Source of the DNA: Enchytraeus crypticus
Lineage: Eukaryota; Annelida; Clitellata; Enchytraeida; Enchytraeidae
Direction: 5' to 3'
NCBI GenBank assembly: GCA_905160935.1
Contig: CAJHZI010000446.1
Span: forward strand, 62,001 to 126,000
Length of the DNA stretch: 64,000 bases
The translations under genes and the position numbers were made by a program. Positions 52,609 to 64,000 of this stretch are shown one piece after another. The notes beneath the pieces were generated by a model. The model ran no database searches. It saw only the letters and a program-made list of their open reading frames with translations, and was not told the DNA's origin. Within the stretch, counting starts at the first letter, position 1. Every line of letters starts with the position of its first letter.

Positions 52609-52929
52609 TGACTAAGATCCTTGCAGTCATTATGAGCCATTCACTTCATCAGTCGGTCAGTCTTTGCTGTCCGTTACCTCACATAATTGAGATATCAGGG
52701 ACGTCTCGTGTAGAATATAAACAATTTAATTACATATCTTTATGCCGCATGAAGACGCCTGCTTGAGGCAGTCTGAATAGGCGTTAGGTGTTTTAACTTA
52801 TTTCAATTGATTGTTACGTACTCCCTTAATCAGGGACATTCTAGTCAGCTAAACTATGCTAAAGAGCTAAAAATATTTTATTTTATATTTTAGCTTAGTT
52901 TATCTAAAAGCTAAGCTATGCTCTTTGTG

Positions 52930-53050
52930 AGGCTCGATGGCCGAATGGATGACAAGCTCGTTATATAGAAAAGCAGGATGTCGTGGATTTGAATCCCTGC
53001 TTGATTGTCTCGACAATATCTCTTGTGAAATTAAAACAGACGTTAAACAC
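52930..53050 (+). mobile_element. tRNA-Leu/Ser-related SINE
   Basis: 'gatggccgaatggatgacaa' resembles an A box of a class II tRNA and 'gtggatttgaatccctgctt' a B box. The stems do not fold as a tRNA gene. It ends 'aaaacagacgttaaacaca', sharing the 3' core of other families here. Confidence 0.6.
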
Positions 53051-53057
53051 ATTGTTA

Positions 53058-53227
53058 TAGCTTTATAGTAAAGCTGATAAAGCTAATGTCTAACGTAGTT
53101 TCCTCACTCGAAAGCGATGTCAGTGACTATTACATCTTATTGGCGAGAGATAAGCGATGTCATTGACGATTTGAACCCCGCACATACTGATTCGCGGTCG
53201 AATAATTTATCGCCACTGGCTCCAGGC
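53058..53227 (-). mobile_element. tRNA-derived SINE, family A, minus strand
   Basis: 'tttcctcactcgaaagcgat', 'gatttgaaccccgcacatac' and 'ttatcgccactggctccagg' are complements of the family A 3' core, B box and 5' end. There is an internal insertion or duplication near 53130. Confidence 0.72.
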
Positions 53228-53722
53228 AAACTTTTTATCAACAGTTCTATTAGAGCGTGCACATAGACAAAGTCTGTGTTGTGTGAGGTGTATACTATAG
53301 TATAGGTATATTATATATTGTAATGTTGTCATGGACGACAGTAGCACTCCAATTCTGTTGTTGTTGATGTGTAGTTTGAGATGTATACAACATGTCCTGC
53401 ATCTTTGGATCGGTTTTCTGATTTTCTACTTTTCACCATTTTGGACGTTCTTTTTTCTGTTATTAACTTGTTGAGCTATTGAGTGCTCTATATGAAGCGT
53501 GAATGCAGACTTGAGAGTATGTTCGAATATGCAAAAAGTAAACACGCATTATAGTGAAATGATCAACTATGTTGATATCTATCACGTTTAATACCACGTG
53601 TTTAAACCGTTAGGTAGATAAATCCCTTTTCCTTGTAACCAGTCCAGTGAATGTCCGAAATTTTACTCTCAGATTAGCGCGGATGGGATTCGAACCATAG
53701 ACCTGCCGCTTTGCAGAACGCT

Positions 53723-53761
<39 letters not shown>

Positions 53762-54440
53762 AATTATATAAATTAGATATGGCTAGGTTTACGTCTTATT
53801 CCTCATTGTTGTATTGTAGTATATAATTGTAATTAGTTGTTGCTTTGTTGAAACATGACTGAGTAAACTAATACTCTACAGAGACCTCTACTATACAATG
53901 TATACTGTTCTTAATTAATTATTGAGTATAAAAGATTATGATGTTTTTTATTTAATTAAGTATACATTTACTTTTTCAATTAATTGCAATGAATAGTGTT
54001 GTGTTGAACAGTAATTTACATATTTGCCTTTCTGACTGCATACGATTTTTTAGTTAGGTCAGATATTATTTAAATAAGTGAATATATTATATTATTAGTG
54101 TTATAACGGTAATAGCGTCGATCAAGGCTGTTGTACTGCATATGATTGCATTTAATATGCAGGAACAATTTAAAATAATTGAGTCCATCTGCTTTGATAA
54201 TAGTTACTATACTAGACCGCAATGTGCTATATATGAAAATAACTCTGGGCCAGACTGGCTTTGCAAGTCTTTACTACTTTCTAAACCATAGAATAAAGAA
54301 TTGCTATTCTATATCTTTGTTCTCAACTAATATCATCATCATCTGATTGGTAGTCAACTAGATAGGTTACTTGTGACCTCTTTGACGGCCGTGTTTGTGT
54401 ATGTCACTGTATATTTTGTGTGTATTGAAATAAACATATA

Positions 54441-54500
<60 letters not shown>

Positions 54501-54689
54501 TCTCATCTTCCCTTGAGTCCACGTTTAACTAGGGTAGGGATACGAATAGACTGCAGTCTCCACTCCACTTATTTGAGACTTTTTCATTCAATTTAAAGTT
54601 TTGCGGAGCCTAGGTTCTCAGCAACCGAATGCTCTTTCCGAAGTTGGTTTAGATCTCTATAAATATTTTAAAACCAGGAAACTTTTAAA

Positions 54690-55120
54690 GTTTATAGCAT
54701 ATGCTGCCTCATAGGTTTGGAATTCTCTTCCTTCCACTCTGCGCACCCCCTCATCTACTTCTGATCAGCCTTTCCTACTTTGCAAACAGTTTCATGGGAG
54801 GTTAAAAGCTTCCCACTTTGACCTATCCTATCCACCAAATGTTTATGAAAAAATCGTCATAAAAATGAAAAACGATTGATAATAACCATGGAGTGGAAGG
54901 AGGAAATGGGCCTTAAACAAGCATCTGTGCTTCCTGACCCAGTGTGCCGTTATGTTTATGTTTATGAGCTGCATAAGACCAAACCTCCATTCCACTGGTA
55001 CCCTTCCTTGGAATGATTACCCGGACTTTGGCTTGCACCGTTTAGCAACTACCTGCTCGTTGTGATTTGGTGTCATAGTGCTGGATGTTATCATGGACAA
55101 TAGTAGCTCTCTAATCGTAT
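54690..55120 (+). mobile_element. CR1-like LINE 3' end
   Basis: Decayed C-terminal coding end (VWNSLPSTLR-like, then 'cagcctttcctactttgcaa') and a 3' UTR with 'tgctcgttgtgatttggtgt', 'catagtgctggatgttatca' and 'agtagctctctaatcgtatt'. Related to the LINE at 11150-13080. Confidence 0.75.
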
Positions 55121-55360
55121 TGAATGTCTTAATGGCGTAGGGGTAACATCATGAAGTTTTAAATGATAGATCCTGAGGTGAATTGAACCCTCGTGGGTTC
55201 GATTCCCGGCCGCGTTGATCTGAGAGTAAAATCTCGGACATTCACTTGACTGGTTACACGGATAATGGTCTAATTTGCCTAACGGTTTAAACGTGTGGTA
55301 TTAAAAGTAATAGATATCAACATAGTTGATCATTTCACTATAATGAATGTGTCTTGTGTT
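55120..55360 (+). mobile_element. tRNA-derived SINE, family F
   Basis: 'gaatgtcttaatggcgtagg' start, B box 'gtgggttcgattcccggc', end 'agttgatcatttcactataa'. It follows directly on the LINE fragment. Confidence 0.8.
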
Positions 55361-55562
55361 GTTGCTGTTCTCAACCAGTATAATTAAGCTTAATTGAGTT
55401 AAGAACAAGGAACAAGAAATTACTGAGCGATATTAAACAAAGTCCATTGGTTATTATTTTGATTATTACTATTCAATCATTACTCTGAGATTGATCGGAA
55501 ATTCTATTGCATAGCTTGGTTTTGTTAGTTAATTCGACTTACTCGTTTATTTAGCTGCGAGG

Positions 55563-64000
<8,438 letters not shown>

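Larger units (their letters stand above)
52620..55562. other. Intergenic region between CFAP418 and CTNNBL1, repeats only
   Basis: No exon is seen. It contains a tRNA-related SINE head (about 52930-53050), family A SINE (53058-53227, -), LINE tail (53325-53480, +), family F SINE (53540-53696, -), (GA)n and (TC)n tracts, a 'gtcaactagataggttactt' repeat end (54350-54450, also at 62045-62150), a family B fragment (54505-54660, -), a CR1-like LINE 3' end (54690-55120) and family F SINE (55120-55360, +). Confidence 0.6.

Overview
This window is nuclear DNA of an invertebrate metazoan. It is AT-rich, its genes are split by many GT-AG introns, and it is full of microsatellites, minisatellites and degenerate retroelements. 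The six protein-coding genes are recognised from the protein reading alone. I cannot name the phylum with confidence.

Layout: HMGB-type chromatin protein (+, 688-2711, 4 exons). KDM6/UTX-family H3K27 demethylase (+, 7075-24339, 11 exons) with two giant repeat-rich exons followed by a canonical JmjC plus zinc-binding C-terminus. SARNP/Tho1-type SAP-domain mRNA-export protein (+, 29750-37693, 9 exons). OSGEPL1, the mitochondrial TsaD/Qri7 t6A enzyme (-, about 46317-38855), convergent with SARNP. A tRNA-Pro(UGG) (-, 47007-47078) between the divergent OSGEPL1 and CFAP418 genes. CFAP418/C8orf37 ciliary protein (+, 47764-52069), whose fourth exon looks frame-disrupted. CTNNBL1 (+, 55563 to the window end, partial), an armadillo-like spliceosome-associated protein. 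In every gene the exon phases were checked by hand and join in frame, except CFAP418 exon 4. The genes do not form one pathway. They share nuclear or RNA themes (chromatin, mRNA export, splicing, tRNA t6A modification) but this looks like ordinary eukaryotic neighbourhood.

Between and inside the genes lie: a dead CR1/Jockey-like LINE (about 11150-13080); two tRNA-derived SINE families; several LINE or SINE families each ending in its own microsatellite, (GAT)n, (GATT)n, (GA)n or (TTA)n; a hAT-like MITE with an exact 8-bp target duplication; and a deleted mariner-like element inserted in a (TA)n tract.

The most unusual signal is recurrent: tandem duplications that start at, or straddle, exon edges (splice acceptors, splice donors, stop codons). 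I see them at about fifteen junctions in all six genes, on both strands. The intron beside the junction holds one to fifteen decayed 'echoes' of the exon edge with its splice site. Most of the unexplained minisatellites in the genes are of this kind.
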